The position numbers and the translations under genes are program-made. From positions 1-14,914 of the forward strand of contig CAMLMF010000018.1 in assembly GCA_946480995.1 (NCBI GenBank): a DNA stretch of 14,914 nt, in the 5' to 3' direction. Below, piece by piece: positions 6,503 to 14,230 of the stretch. Origin of the DNA: an uncultured Bdellovibrio sp. (lineage in GTDB: Bacteria > Bdellovibrionota > Bdellovibrionia > Bdellovibrionales > Bdellovibrionaceae). The notes below the pieces were generated by a model that saw only the letters and a program-made list of their open reading frames with translations, made no database searches and was not told the origin of the DNA. Position 1 is the stretch's first letter; every line of letters begins with the position of its first letter.

Positions 6503-7371
6503 ACTTAGAGTTAACTCACGAAAATCATTTTAAGTATTTTTACGATCAGGTTCCTTTTGGATTTCGAAAATCTCCACAGCAAATCTTTTCAGTTTCCTAT
6601 GGAAAACCCAGGAAAGCTTTAAATTTTCCGGAAGCTTGCGAAGAGCAAAGTCGTTTGCTTTATGCCAAGGGCCATCATCGTATTGGGATTTTGCTATCAG
6701 GAGGCGTAGATAGCGAAGTGGCGTTGCAATCCTTCGTACGGCAAGGTCTGCCAGTTAAAGCGTACATCGGCAAAATGCACAAAGACTATAATATTCACGA
6801 CATGTCTTATGCCGTGATCGCCTGTGAAAAGATGCTCGTTCCGTATAAAATCATCGATTATGATTTTGAAAAAATGATGGACGAAAAAGGTCAGCAGTAC
6901 GCAGAAATATCGCAGTGCTTTTCCCCACAATTGATCGCCGTGATGTATCTGATGGATCAGATCTCAGAATATGTCGTGGTCGGTGGCGGTGACTGTGTTC
7001 TTGTTCCAGGGACTGGCGGTGAATGGTTTCTAAGAGAAAGAGAAAGAGTGGCCTCGTGGTACAAGTTCTTGCAAAGTCGCCATCGTGAGTCCTGCGTAGG
7101 ATTTTTTCAATACACTCCTGAAGTGATCCACGCCTATATGCAAGATCCATTGGTGCAAAAGAATATTCGCTCTGGTCACGCCTTTGAAACTTCGGCTGAT
7201 TTTAAGTTAGAGTTTTATCAGCAGTATTTTGATTTAATTAAACGAAAAAAAATGACAGGCTTTGAAAAGATACAAGATCTGGATTATCGCTATAGATCAG
7301 AGCTAAAAAAAGTTTATGGGTCTTGTGATCAAGACTTTAAAACAGCCATAACGGAATTTACTAAGGCGTAA
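6499..7371 (+). CDS. PP-loop ATP pyrophosphatase, asparagine synthase/QueC-like (copy 2)
   Basis: A protein of 290 residues, clearly paralogous to the upstream gene and nearly gap-free against it for the first 166 residues. ILLSGGVDSEV (SGGVDS 67–72) is the ATP-binding PP-loop, and VGGGDC (161–166) matches copy 1's second glycine-rich loop. It keeps NIHDMSYAVIACE, FLRERERVASWYKFLQ and GFFQYTPE. It lacks about 14 residues after residue 166, where copy 1 has a proline/glycine-rich insertion. Both copies keep the ATP site, so neither looks like a decaying duplicate; they may act as a heterodimer or on consecutive substrates. The start overlaps the preceding stop (ATGA), implying coupled translation. 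The 3' end overlaps the facing oxygenase gene by 11 bp. The reaction probably consumes ATP to AMP and pyrophosphate; the substrate is unknown. Confidence 0.82.
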   Translation: MNLELTHENHFKYFYDQVPFGFRKSPQQIFSVSYGKPRKALNFPEACEEQSRLLYAKGHHRIGILLSGGVDSEVALQSFVRQGLPVKAYIGKMHKDYNIHDMSYAVIACEKMLVPYKIIDYDFEKMMDEKGQQYAEISQCFSPQLIAVMYLMDQISEYVVVGGGDCVLVPGTGGEWFLRERERVASWYKFLQSRHRESCVGFFQYTPEVIHAYMQDPLVQKNIRSGHAFETSADFKLEFYQQYFDLIKRKKMTGFEKIQDLDYRYRSELKKVYGSCDQDFKTAITEFTKA

Positions 7372-8059
7372 GGCCATAGTATTTATAAATTCTTTCTCGC
7401 TGCTCGGGAATGTTCATTTCCGTAATGATAGAATCAATCGTTTCCTTGGGCCACTGTCTGAACGAAAAGAAATTCAGAGTGAATATAACGTGAATACGAT
7501 CTGCTTCGGACGTGTTTGTGATGTGATGTAGGCGACGAGCATTAAGTACATAAAGACTGCCGTCGGGTTCAAAAAAATACGGCTTTCCATTCACATGCAT
7601 CAAGCAATCTGGATTGGACTGTAAAGGAATATGGATGTTTAAAACGTATTTTCCATCGGTGTGCGGCTGCATTTTTATTCCTGGTGCCGCATTTAGAATA
7701 CGCCCGCGAAAAGCGTTTAGGGGCTGCAAAGCCGCAAAAAGATAGTCTAACTTTTCCCCGTACTCATTTTTTTTCGTAATAAATTTCGATTTGCGATAAT
7801 GCGTTGGCTCGCCTTCGCCTGGGATAAAAGTAAACTGATCTATGGCATCGTACAGCGGGTTGCTTTCGTCTTCGTACTGTAAGCCGATCCCTTTATATCT
7901 TTGGCCGTGCGTATCTTTTTCTTTAAGACTTACTGTCTGGATGATCTCAAAACAGTCCCGCTTAAGTTTTGCAAAATCAATATTCAAGGGGACCTTAAGA
8001 ACATCAAAATCATTCTCTGCGTAGTGTTTTTGAATGTCTTTAAGTTCACATTGAATCAA
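7361..8059 (-). CDS. Aspartyl/asparaginyl beta-hydroxylase-like 2-oxoglutarate/Fe(II) oxygenase
   Basis: A protein of 232 residues. The C-terminal half has the jelly-roll pattern of the aspartyl/asparaginyl beta-hydroxylase family: MQPHTDGKYVLNIHIPL with the iron ligands H133 and D135, then LHHITNTSEADRIHVIF with the third ligand H179 (or H178) and R188 to bind 2-oxoglutarate. It should use oxygen and 2-oxoglutarate to hydroxylate a substrate, releasing CO2 and succinate. Family members act on Asp/Asn side chains in proteins or on small molecules; which applies here is unknown. The N-terminal 75 residues are not recognised. The start is TTG, the only plausible one, with AAGGA nine bases upstream, 1 bp after the acetyltransferase stop, so the two form an operon. 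It converges on the PP-loop pair with an 11-bp overlap, hinting at a shared pathway. Confidence 0.82.
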   Translation of the reverse strand: MIQCELKDIQKHYAENDFDVLKVPLNIDFAKLKRDCFEIIQTVSLKEKDTHGQRYKGIGLQYEDESNPLYDAIDQFTFIPGEGEPTHYRKSKFITKKNEYGEKLDYLFAALQPLNAFRGRILNAAPGIKMQPHTDGKYVLNIHIPLQSNPDCLMHVNGKPYFFEPDGSLYVLNARRLHHITNTSEADRIHVIFTLNFFSFRQWPKETIDSIITEMNIPEQRERIYKYYGLTP

Positions 8060-8060
8060 A

Positions 8061-8522
8061 CTATGAAATCCTTTTTTCTAGATTCAAAACCATAATGTTG
8101 TGGGGACCGAACTCATAGGCACTGGTTTCAGCCCCAGGGACGAAACCCAGTTTGTCATAGTAATCCATATTTATCAATCGAGCCATGGTCCAAAGACGCT
8201 TCAGCGTTGGTATCGCTACAATTTCCTTTTTTCCTTCTTGAAATAGCAGGCGACTGATTCCTTTGCCTCTGTGATTCGCCTGGACACAAATCCCACGCAT
8301 TCTTGCCTCAAGCAAAGAGGTTTGCGAAAAGCTCACGACCCCAACCAGGTGGGAATTTGCATACGCCCCGTAAAAAAGTGGAGTGAAGTCACGCAGGGAC
8401 ATGTCAATTTCGCCAGCACTGTTAATGCACGCCACCGGTTCTATGGGGCTTTGTCTGCCGGGCCAGAGATGTTCGGCCCAGAAAGTCTTTGCGACTTCGA
8501 ACGAAATTTTTTCTACGTGCAT
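8061..8522 (-). CDS. GNAT-family N-acetyltransferase
   Basis: A protein of 153 residues covering a single GNAT domain. RMRGICVQANHRGKGISRLL (75–93) holds strand 4 and the acetyl-CoA pyrophosphate loop (HRGKGIS, 84–90; usual form R/Q-x-x-G-x-G/A), and YYDKLGFVPG (121–130) is motif B, with the tyrosine that often acts as general acid. It should transfer an acetyl or other acyl group from CoA to an amine; the acceptor is unknown. The neighbouring oxygenase starts 1 bp downstream, so the two are co-translated. It lies 19 bp after pgeF and may be read by the core operon's transcript as well. The start is ATG with no good Shine-Dalgarno. Family assignment is strong; a role together with the oxygenase and PP-loop enzymes is inference from position. 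Confidence 0.85.
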   Translation of the reverse strand: MHVEKISFEVAKTFWAEHLWPGRQSPIEPVACINSAGEIDMSLRDFTPLFYGAYANSHLVGVVSFSQTSLLEARMRGICVQANHRGKGISRLLFQEGKKEIVAIPTLKRLWTMARLINMDYYDKLGFVPGAETSAYEFGPHNIMVLNLEKRIS

Positions 8523-8541
8523 AAAAATCTCAATTCAAAAA

Positions 8542-9240
8542 TTAAATATTTTTGCAGATAAAGCTGACTTGGCGTCCGGATTTTTCTTTATCGCGTCTGT
8601 AGGAATGAAAGTCCATGGAGGTGACGGTGTCAATATGCAGATCAAAGACATTTTCTGAAGAAACGCGATTCTGCTCCAGTTGCATTTTGACGACTAAATT
8701 TAAATCCACCAAGGATTTTTTGTTTTCCTGCTCTTGGACAATTAAAGAACGTTCAGCAGCACTTAACGGACCAAGACTTGAAACAATTTGATCGCGAACA
8801 TCGACATCAACTTGAAAACTGTTCTTTTGAATATGCGGACCAATCAATACCTGCAAGTTTTCAGCTTTAACACCTGCGTTTGTCAGGGCTTGGATGGTCT
8901 TAGGGATAATGCGCGTCGCTACCCCACGCCATCCAGCATGCACACCAGCGATCACTTGGGTTGCGGGGTCAAAAAGAAACAGCGGAACACAGTCTGCCGT
9001 AATCACACACAGAGCCAAACTTTTTTGGGAAGTATAGTGAGCGTCTGCCAAAACTTGATAATCCAAAGAGGAGTCATTGGACTTAACTACGGCATCGCTA
9101 TGTATTTGTTTAAGACGAACAAAATCAAACTGTGAATAATTTTTTTTAAGGGCATCATACTGACTGTTGATGTTTCCCATTAGAACGGTGAGGTGAGGCG
9201 TGCGCAGTTCATAACCCAAAGGAGTTTGTTCAATATTCAT
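8542..9240 (-). CDS. pgeF: Peptidoglycan editing factor PgeF (YfiH, laccase-domain family)
   Basis: A protein of 232 residues, close to the usual length. The zinc-binding triad of the family is visible: H47 in LKQIHSD, C84 in ITADCVPLF and H101 in GVHAGWRG, spaced 37 and 17 residues apart, much as in E. coli YfiH. The end carries SYRRDKEKSGRQ, also typical. E. coli PgeF removes mis-incorporated residues from peptidoglycan precursors, and relatives cleave purine nucleosides by phosphorolysis; either activity would be cytoplasmic. The family's usual GPCIG is GPHIQ here, a minor difference. It lies 1 bp after rluD, with GGGGG seven bases before the ATG; the rluD–pgeF pairing is common in bacteria. 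In a predator that remodels peptidoglycan, cell-wall quality control is a plausible setting, though nothing here shows a predation role. Confidence 0.93.
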   Translation of the reverse strand: MNIEQTPLGYELRTPHLTVLMGNINSQYDALKKNYSQFDFVRLKQIHSDAVVKSNDSSLDYQVLADAHYTSQKSLALCVITADCVPLFLFDPATQVIAGVHAGWRGVATRIIPKTIQALTNAGVKAENLQVLIGPHIQKNSFQVDVDVRDQIVSSLGPLSAAERSLIVQEQENKKSLVDLNLVVKMQLEQNRVSSENVFDLHIDTVTSMDFHSYRRDKEKSGRQVSFICKNI

Positions 9241-9241
9241 A

Positions 9242-10249
9242 CTACAACCCCCATTTTTTTATCAGCACAGCCACGTCTTCCGGCCAATCCTTTTTGAAAG
9301 TCATGCGCTCTTTCGTTTTCGGGTGAGTGAACGCCAGTTCTGCGGCATGCAGAAGAAATCGCTGCAATTGTCGAGCATCTTCTTGAATAGAGCGCGCTTC
9401 GATATTTTTAATTTTCTTATCAGCCCCGTAAAGAACGTCACCCATGATTGGCAGACCATTTTCTGATAAGTGCACGCGGATTTGATGGGTGCGGCCTGTT
9501 TCAAGTTTTAGCTTCAAATAGCTCATGCCACTTTTGCGTGCTAAAACTTCATAATGGGTCACGGCCCACTTTCCAGCCTCAGGGGCTTCATCCTGTTCGC
9601 CTAAAGGTTTTCGATCATCTCCCAAGACGGACGCATATCTTTTTCGATCCACAGGATGACGAGCTAAATAACTTTTAAAAGTTCCTGACAGAACTCGCGA
9701 GGTGCCAATGGCGACGGCATAATAAATCCGATGTGTGCTGCGCTCTTTAAATTGTTTGGTTAAGTCTTCGTGGGCCTTGTCATTTTTTGCGACGACAATG
9801 ATTCCACTGGTCTCTTTATCCAGACGATGCACGATGCCAGGCCGCTCTTCGCCAAATTTCATGGAAAGATTCTTTGTGTGTGCAAGCAAAGCATTGACCA
9901 AGGTGTCTTGGGCGTGTCCCGCTGCTGGATGCACGACTAAGCCAGAAGGTTTATTAATGACAATCAGGTCGTCGTCTTCAAACAAAACATCTAACTTGAA
10001 ATCATAAGGCTGCAATTCCGTAGGCACAGGCTTAGGTAAAATCACTTCAATGACGTCGTTTTCTTTGACTGCCATAGATGCTTTAGCTTCTTTGCCGTTG
10101 ACCGTAACGGCAGAGGAATCAATCAGGTAACTGGCCCGGGAACGCGTGCCGATTTCCTCGATAAGTGCTAACGCCTTATCCAGTCTTAACCCGTGCATAT
10201 CCGCAGTGACGACCAAATTTATTTTTGAGGAGTTCAGATTATTTTCCAA
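9242..10249 (-). CDS. rluD: 23S rRNA pseudouridine synthase, RluD family
   Basis: A protein of 335 residues. An N-terminal S4 RNA-binding domain (about 12–75; GLRLDKALA) is followed by the RluA/RluD catalytic domain with GIVHRLDKETSG, in which D144 is the nucleophile that attacks the uridine, and RTHQIRVHL further on. It turns uridines of the 23S rRNA helix 69 loop into pseudouridine during ribosome assembly. RluD is preferred over RluC/RluA from the S4 domain and the pgeF neighbour, but the exact rRNA targets cannot be read. The start is TTG, overlapping the preceding J/HTH gene by 11 bp. An AAGGG lies only 2 bases before it, too close for a good ribosome site, so translation may depend on ribosomes finishing the upstream gene. 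The first ATG lies inside the S4 domain and would truncate it. Confidence 0.93.
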   Translation of the reverse strand: MENNLNSSKINLVVTADMHGLRLDKALALIEEIGTRSRASYLIDSSAVTVNGKEAKASMAVKENDVIEVILPKPVPTELQPYDFKLDVLFEDDDLIVINKPSGLVVHPAAGHAQDTLVNALLAHTKNLSMKFGEERPGIVHRLDKETSGIIVVAKNDKAHEDLTKQFKERSTHRIYYAVAIGTSRVLSGTFKSYLARHPVDRKRYASVLGDDRKPLGEQDEAPEAGKWAVTHYEVLARKSGMSYLKLKLETGRTHQIRVHLSENGLPIMGDVLYGADKKIKNIEARSIQEDARQLQRFLLHAAELAFTHPKTKERMTFKKDWPEDVAVLIKKWGL

Positions 10250-10865
10250 GACCCTTGAAGTTTTTCATATAAGAATCTGCGACCTTCTTGTCATCAAGAC
10301 CCAGTGCTTTTGCGATTTGCACTACGTAACCTCGGACAAAAACGATAACAGGCAGATTGGCAGCATCCATATTTTCAATCGCTGTGACGTAATAAGAATT
10401 GATCTTAGTGATTTCACTTAAGCGTTGTGGAGTCAGCTGTTTGTATTCACGAACTTTTTTTAGATCTGCGCCGGTCCAATCGTTGCGCGCAGAAATTTCT
10501 GCTTCAAAAGCAGCATCTTTTTTATAGACCGGATCTTTTGTTTTTTCAGGTTTTGGTTCTGGAAAAACTTGTTTGCTGGCTTCAAGGACAGAGGCATAAG
10601 TCAGATCATTCAAAGAAGAACGACCACTTAACAAACGTTGATCATAGATATTGCGTAAAATTTTATTGCCCAAAACTTGATAGGCTTCTTCGATCAGAAC
10701 CAAAAGCTCGCGGGCTTCCTGGTCAGAAAAAATAGTATAGATCGCGATGTTTTCGCCAGAATAAGTGGCACGCGCACGTTCATACGCCGTCGTCACCTCG
10801 TGCTGTGGAGCATTGGCTGCGACTTCAAGGATTTCGTAATAGTTATAACGTGACGGTAGTTGCAT
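10239..10865 (-). CDS. J-domain-like plus RodZ-type helix-turn-helix protein
   Basis: A protein of 208 residues. Residues about 7–80 look like a J-domain (YNYYEILEV, then a helix ending EEAYQVLGNKILRNIYDQ), but the loop after helix II reads ATYSGENIAI, so the HPD tripeptide needed to stimulate Hsp70 is missing. A charged Pro/Lys linker (about 100–128) follows, then a RodZ/HTH_25-type helix-turn-helix (about 133–193; LKKVREYKQLTPQRLSEIT, AIENMD, RGYVVQIAKALGL). No transmembrane segment is seen, unlike RodZ. Its role is probably protein–protein or DNA contact rather than chaperoning. It sits 8 bp after the MinD-like ATPase gene, suggesting a partner or adaptor for that ATPase in positioning. 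No Shine-Dalgarno precedes the ATG. Domain calls are fairly sure; the function is not known. Confidence 0.8.
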   Translation of the reverse strand: MQLPSRYNYYEILEVAANAPQHEVTTAYERARATYSGENIAIYTIFSDQEARELLVLIEEAYQVLGNKILRNIYDQRLLSGRSSLNDLTYASVLEASKQVFPEPKPEKTKDPVYKKDAAFEAEISARNDWTGADLKKVREYKQLTPQRLSEITKINSYYVTAIENMDAANLPVIVFVRGYVVQIAKALGLDDKKVADSYMKNFKGLGK

Positions 10866-10873
10866 CGTAGCTA

Positions 10874-11845
10874 TTATACTACGGCGCGAAGTTCCTCAGG
10901 ATCAATAAGTTGTTTGCATGTTGACCAAAATTGTCCGGCGATGGACGTGAAAGGCTGAGCTACCAAGACGTGTTCATGGTTGCGGATCGACTGCCACACC
11001 GCATTGTCGTAATCCACAGGGCCGACATAATCAATACCAAGGTCGTAGTACTTATTGCAGACGCTCTTAATTGAATGTCCCAGGTCCGCATTGGTTTGGC
11101 TGCGTGAGGAATTCATAATCAAGCGCACGGGCTTCGATGAAAGGGCCTCAAAGAAATCATAATTCAAACCATTTTGATCTTTCAGGAATGAACGGAATGA
11201 AAATGGTTTTTGCAAAGTTCTTTGACGGTGGTTGCGCAAAGTAGAAATCATATTGCTGTAAGCATCCGGAGTCGCATCCGCCTTCAAGGCATGACAAACG
11301 TAAGCTTCAATAAAGCGGTATGTCTTTTCGACGCTTGTTGGTTCTGGTGTCGTGACCAAGAATTTTTCATCCGCAGCTTTAAATAATTCCAAGTGCGGCT
11401 CCAAAGCGCCCGCTCCCAAATCGACGATCACATAATTAGCACGAATGTTTTTTAGCTGCGGAATGAGACCCTGAATTTGCGCATATGAAAAATCTGTTGG
11501 CGTCCACGAATCCCAAAACCCTTGAACATATGAAAGCTGTGGGAAAGGAGTTGGAATAACCAATTCTTGAAGGGTTTTAACGCCTTCAAAGTAATGACGG
11601 ATATTGAGGTGCGAAGGCTTTAATCCCAATGATGTGTGCACATTGGCGCCGCTTAAATCCAGGTCTACGACAACAACCGAATGGCCGAATTTAGAAAGAG
11701 TGATCGCCAAGCTTGAAGAAACAAAAGTTTTGCCGACGCCACCTTTACCAGAAGCGACAACCCAAATTTTTGCGTTCTTTTCCTCGGAAGTGGATTTTTG
11801 TGATTCCAACGATTCCAGATATGCTTTTTGTAGATCTCTTTCCAT
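10874..11845 (-). CDS. MinD/ParA-family ATPase (FlhG-like)
   Basis: A protein of 323 residues. The deviant Walker A, SGKGGVGKT (32–40), follows a short charged N-terminal arm. VVVVDLDLSGANVH (57–70) is the switch I/A' region, and YVIVDLGAG (138–146) is Walker B. These mark the MinD/ParA/FlhG group, which dimerise on ATP and bind membrane, DNA or partner proteins to place structures in the cell. I do not see the C-terminal amphipathic membrane helix of MinD; the tail is LIDPEELRAVV. The long middle section (about 180–250) is larger than in MinD. No minC, minE or flagellar gene is next to it, so division, chromosome or pole positioning cannot be told apart. ATG with AAGG seven bases upstream, 10 bp after tsaB; the J/HTH gene follows within 8 bp. 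Confidence 0.88.
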   Translation of the reverse strand: MERDLQKAYLESLESQKSTSEEKNAKIWVVASGKGGVGKTFVSSSLAITLSKFGHSVVVVDLDLSGANVHTSLGLKPSHLNIRHYFEGVKTLQELVIPTPFPQLSYVQGFWDSWTPTDFSYAQIQGLIPQLKNIRANYVIVDLGAGALEPHLELFKAADEKFLVTTPEPTSVEKTYRFIEAYVCHALKADATPDAYSNMISTLRNHRQRTLQKPFSFRSFLKDQNGLNYDFFEALSSKPVRLIMNSSRSQTNADLGHSIKSVCNKYYDLGIDYVGPVDYDNAVWQSIRNHEHVLVAQPFTSIAGQFWSTCKQLIDPEELRAVV

Positions 11846-11855
11846 GATGCAGCCT

Positions 11856-12560
11856 TTATTTTAGCGGAGAGATTAAAATTCCTTTTTTTGTCTCTTCGGC
11901 TTCGGACGCGCGAATATAAAGGGGTGTAAATGAATTCCAGTCTAAAGTTTGTCCTCGCGAAGCACGCATTTCTGCCATGACTCCAAGAGTGGAAGCCAGA
12001 GGGTAATCGGAAAGTTCTGAGTCTCTGGACATCTTGGCGCGAAGTTCTTCGGGAAAGTGTTCTTGATAAGCATCCCAGCCATCGCCGACGACTACGCAAT
12101 CGACGGTGATATGCTCTTTAAGTTCTCGCACCGGGATGGCAGCGGGTCCCTTTAAAAAGACCGGCTCACCACCAGAAACGTCGAACAATCCCAGGTACAC
12201 CATGTTTTTGTAAGCGTTGATGATTGCCAACACGGGTTTTTTGGAAGCCCGCGCTTGAAAAGCTAACAACATAAGTGAATCGATCGCGACCAAGGGTTTT
12301 GCGTAACTGTAAGCAAAGGTTTTCCCAGCATTTGCCGCAATACGAATTCCGGTAAAGCTGCCTGGACCTTGGCCGACTGCAAAGACATCGATATCTTCAA
12401 GATTTAACTGAGCTTTTTTTAAACAATGATCGATAAAAGGACTGATGTTTTCGCTATGGGACTTTTGTCGCAAAGAACTTTCCTCTGCGACAACTTTTCC
12501 GTCGATGACCACAGCAACCCCGCCAACGAGGGTGCTGGTTTCCATAGCTAGGATTTTCAT
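11856..12560 (-). CDS. tsaB: tRNA N6-threonylcarbamoyladenosine factor TsaB (YeaZ)
   Basis: A protein of 234 residues, of normal length for TsaB. The start MKILAMETST and GQGPGSFTGIRIAAN (64–78) are the hallmark phosphate-1-like and GPGSFTG motifs of the ASKHA-fold TsaB/TsaD family. It lacks the HxxxH metal site and extra length of TsaD (the conserved SHSENI at 34–39 is normal for TsaB). TsaB scaffolds TsaD and TsaE in making t6A at position 37 of ANN-decoding tRNAs in the cytoplasm, which is essential in most bacteria. Its ATG overlaps the rseP stop as ATGA, so it is translationally coupled. tsaD and tsaE are not in this window. Confidence 0.93.
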   Translation of the reverse strand: MKILAMETSTLVGGVAVVIDGKVVAEESSLRQKSHSENISPFIDHCLKKAQLNLEDIDVFAVGQGPGSFTGIRIAANAGKTFAYSYAKPLVAIDSLMLLAFQARASKKPVLAIINAYKNMVYLGLFDVSGGEPVFLKGPAAIPVRELKEHITVDCVVVGDGWDAYQEHFPEELRAKMSRDSELSDYPLASTLGVMAEMRASRGQTLDWNSFTPLYIRASEAEETKKGILISPLK

Positions 12561-14230
12561 AAACCTAGCAGACGAGTAAAGTCATTGAACAAGGCAAAGA
12601 TCATTAAGCTCATTAACAGAGCTAGACCCACCTGCTGAGCGACTTCCATTTTGCGAATGCTGAGCGGTGCCCCTTTTATGATCTCGATAACGTAAAACAC
12701 CAAGTGTCCGCCATCCAGAACCGGTACCGGCATTAAATTCAAAATGAAAAGATTCACCGAAATAATCGCCATCATTTGCAAGAACTGAGTCAGACCAATT
12801 TTGAAAGTCTCACTAGCTGCTTGGCCGATAGAAATCACACCGCCGATATTTTTCGGAGAAATCTTAGCCTGGAACAAACGTACGAAACTCATCACGGTCA
12901 TTACTGACACGTCCCAAGTTTTTTGAGTTCCGCGCACTAAAGCTTCACCAATACCTGAAGCTTTAATCACCATGAATTCCGGCATCGCGATATTCGCAAT
13001 CGGCGCAATACCGATTGTGTAACGCTTTTCTTCCGTGCCCGTTGGCAACATTTGCGTGGTCATTTTAGGTGTTATGCTAAGATCAATCGTTTGGTTGTTA
13101 CGCAAAACTGTGATCGCTACAGGATTTGTCCCATCAAAAGATTTGATGTTGTTGATGACGTCTTCCCACTTCAACAACTTTACTTTATTAATAGTGACCA
13201 AACGATCCATCGCACGCAGACCCGCGGCTTGAGCCGGGGAGTTCTCGACAACTTTACTTAAATAAAGTTCAGAGCTTTCAAGACCCAAAGTTTGCAAATT
13301 GAAAGTCTTAATAGACTCTAGGGGAGCCATCGTTAAAGTGATTGGCTTATCAGCTTTATCGCCTTCACGCATGCCCATCACTTCTAAAGTTAAAGCTTCT
13401 TGCGCGTTCATGCTTTGCAAAGTGGATTCTAATTGACGCCAGTAAGACACTTTTTGACCATTGATGGCCGTGATTGTGTCGCCAGTTTTTAAACCCAACG
13501 CCCCCAACGGAGAACCTTCCACTACACCTACAGTTGTTCCGGCAGAGTAAGGAGACAGTCCATCCACATTTGCGACATAGTCATAGCTGCTTAAGACATT
13601 TGGATTTGGTTCTGCCTTCGCAGTCAAAGCAAAGCTTGCTTGTTCGCCGCTGCCTTCGCGTTGCACGGTCACATCAAGATGCAGATCGTGGCTTTCTTTA
13701 AGGCTTAAAGACTTCTGAACATCTTCCCAGCTCACGATAGGTTTTTCATTGATAGAAACGATTTTGTCACCAGAACGGAAGCCCGCCGCATACGCCGGGC
13801 TTGTCGCATTGATGTCACCAGCCATTGGAGTTTTTGCATCTTCACCTAGCAAAGCTACGGCAAAGAAAATCAAAATCGCGAAAAAGAAATTCATCAACGG
13901 ACCGGCAAGAACGATAGCGATACGTTGCCACACGGTTTTGTGCGTGAAAGACACCTTACGATCTTCGACAGAAATATGATCACCTGGCTGTTCGCCAAAC
14001 ATTTTCACATAACCGCCCAATGGGATTAAAGAAAGCGCGTAAGTGGTGTCGCCTTTTTTGTATTTAAAAAGTTTCTTACCGAAACCAAGGCTGAATACTT
14101 CGACTCTGACTCCGCACCAACGTGCCACTAGGAAGTGTCCTAGTTCATGCACGAAGATCAAAATACCAAGTAAGATGACGAAGGGGATGATCGCAGAGAG
14201 GCCGTTTTGTAGATAAGAAAAAATATTCAT
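12557..14230 (-). CDS. rseP: Site-2 zinc metalloprotease RseP, enlarged PDZ region
   Basis: A protein of 557 residues. The first membrane helix carries the zinc site HELGH (28–32) with E29 as catalytic base. GGYVKMFGE (72–80) and a helix near 103–128 follow, and the C-terminal half has NLMPVPVLDGG (498–508), whose D506 is the third zinc ligand, plus a last helix near 533–550. It cuts membrane-spanning segments of anti-sigma factors and signal-peptide remnants within the inner membrane. Between the helices I read three PDZ-like units: about 137–205 (AGFRSGDKIVSIN), 230–305 (LGLKTGDTITAING) and 320–390 (AGLRAMDRLVTIN). E. coli RseP has two and about 450 residues, so one is probably extra. It lies 75 bp after cdsA and overlaps tsaB by 4 bp. 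No Shine-Dalgarno is seen; a TAGAAT lies 6 bp before the ATG. Confidence 0.93.
   Translation of the reverse strand: MNIFSYLQNGLSAIIPFVILLGILIFVHELGHFLVARWCGVRVEVFSLGFGKKLFKYKKGDTTYALSLIPLGGYVKMFGEQPGDHISVEDRKVSFTHKTVWQRIAIVLAGPLMNFFFAILIFFAVALLGEDAKTPMAGDINATSPAYAAGFRSGDKIVSINEKPIVSWEDVQKSLSLKESHDLHLDVTVQREGSGEQASFALTAKAEPNPNVLSSYDYVANVDGLSPYSAGTTVGVVEGSPLGALGLKTGDTITAINGQKVSYWRQLESTLQSMNAQEALTLEVMGMREGDKADKPITLTMAPLESIKTFNLQTLGLESSELYLSKVVENSPAQAAGLRAMDRLVTINKVKLLKWEDVINNIKSFDGTNPVAITVLRNNQTIDLSITPKMTTQMLPTGTEEKRYTIGIAPIANIAMPEFMVIKASGIGEALVRGTQKTWDVSVMTVMSFVRLFQAKISPKNIGGVISIGQAASETFKIGLTQFLQMMAIISVNLFILNLMPVPVLDGGHLVFYVIEIIKGAPLSIRKMEVAQQVGLALLMSLMIFALFNDFTRLLGL

Noticed and set aside
6499..7371. 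Copy 2 of the PP-loop gene as a decaying duplicate
   Set aside because: The frame is intact, the SGGVDS loop is preserved, and differences are spread as in a functional diverged paralog.
7361..7400. Terminator after the PP-loop pair (GGC…GCC then ATTTATAAAT)
   Set aside because: The GC stem is only 3 bp and there is no clean U-run; it also lies inside the coding end of the opposing oxygenase gene.
8271..8658. Plus-strand frames opposite the acetyltransferase and pgeF
   Set aside because: They are antisense shadows of well-supported GNAT and PgeF genes with no ribosome site or recognisable domain.
10865..10878. TATAAT on the minus strand 7 bp before the J/HTH start as a leaderless promoter
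   Set aside because: It is formed by the last codons and stop of the upstream gene (GTA TAA TAG), and I find no -35 at a proper distance; operon readthrough explains expression.
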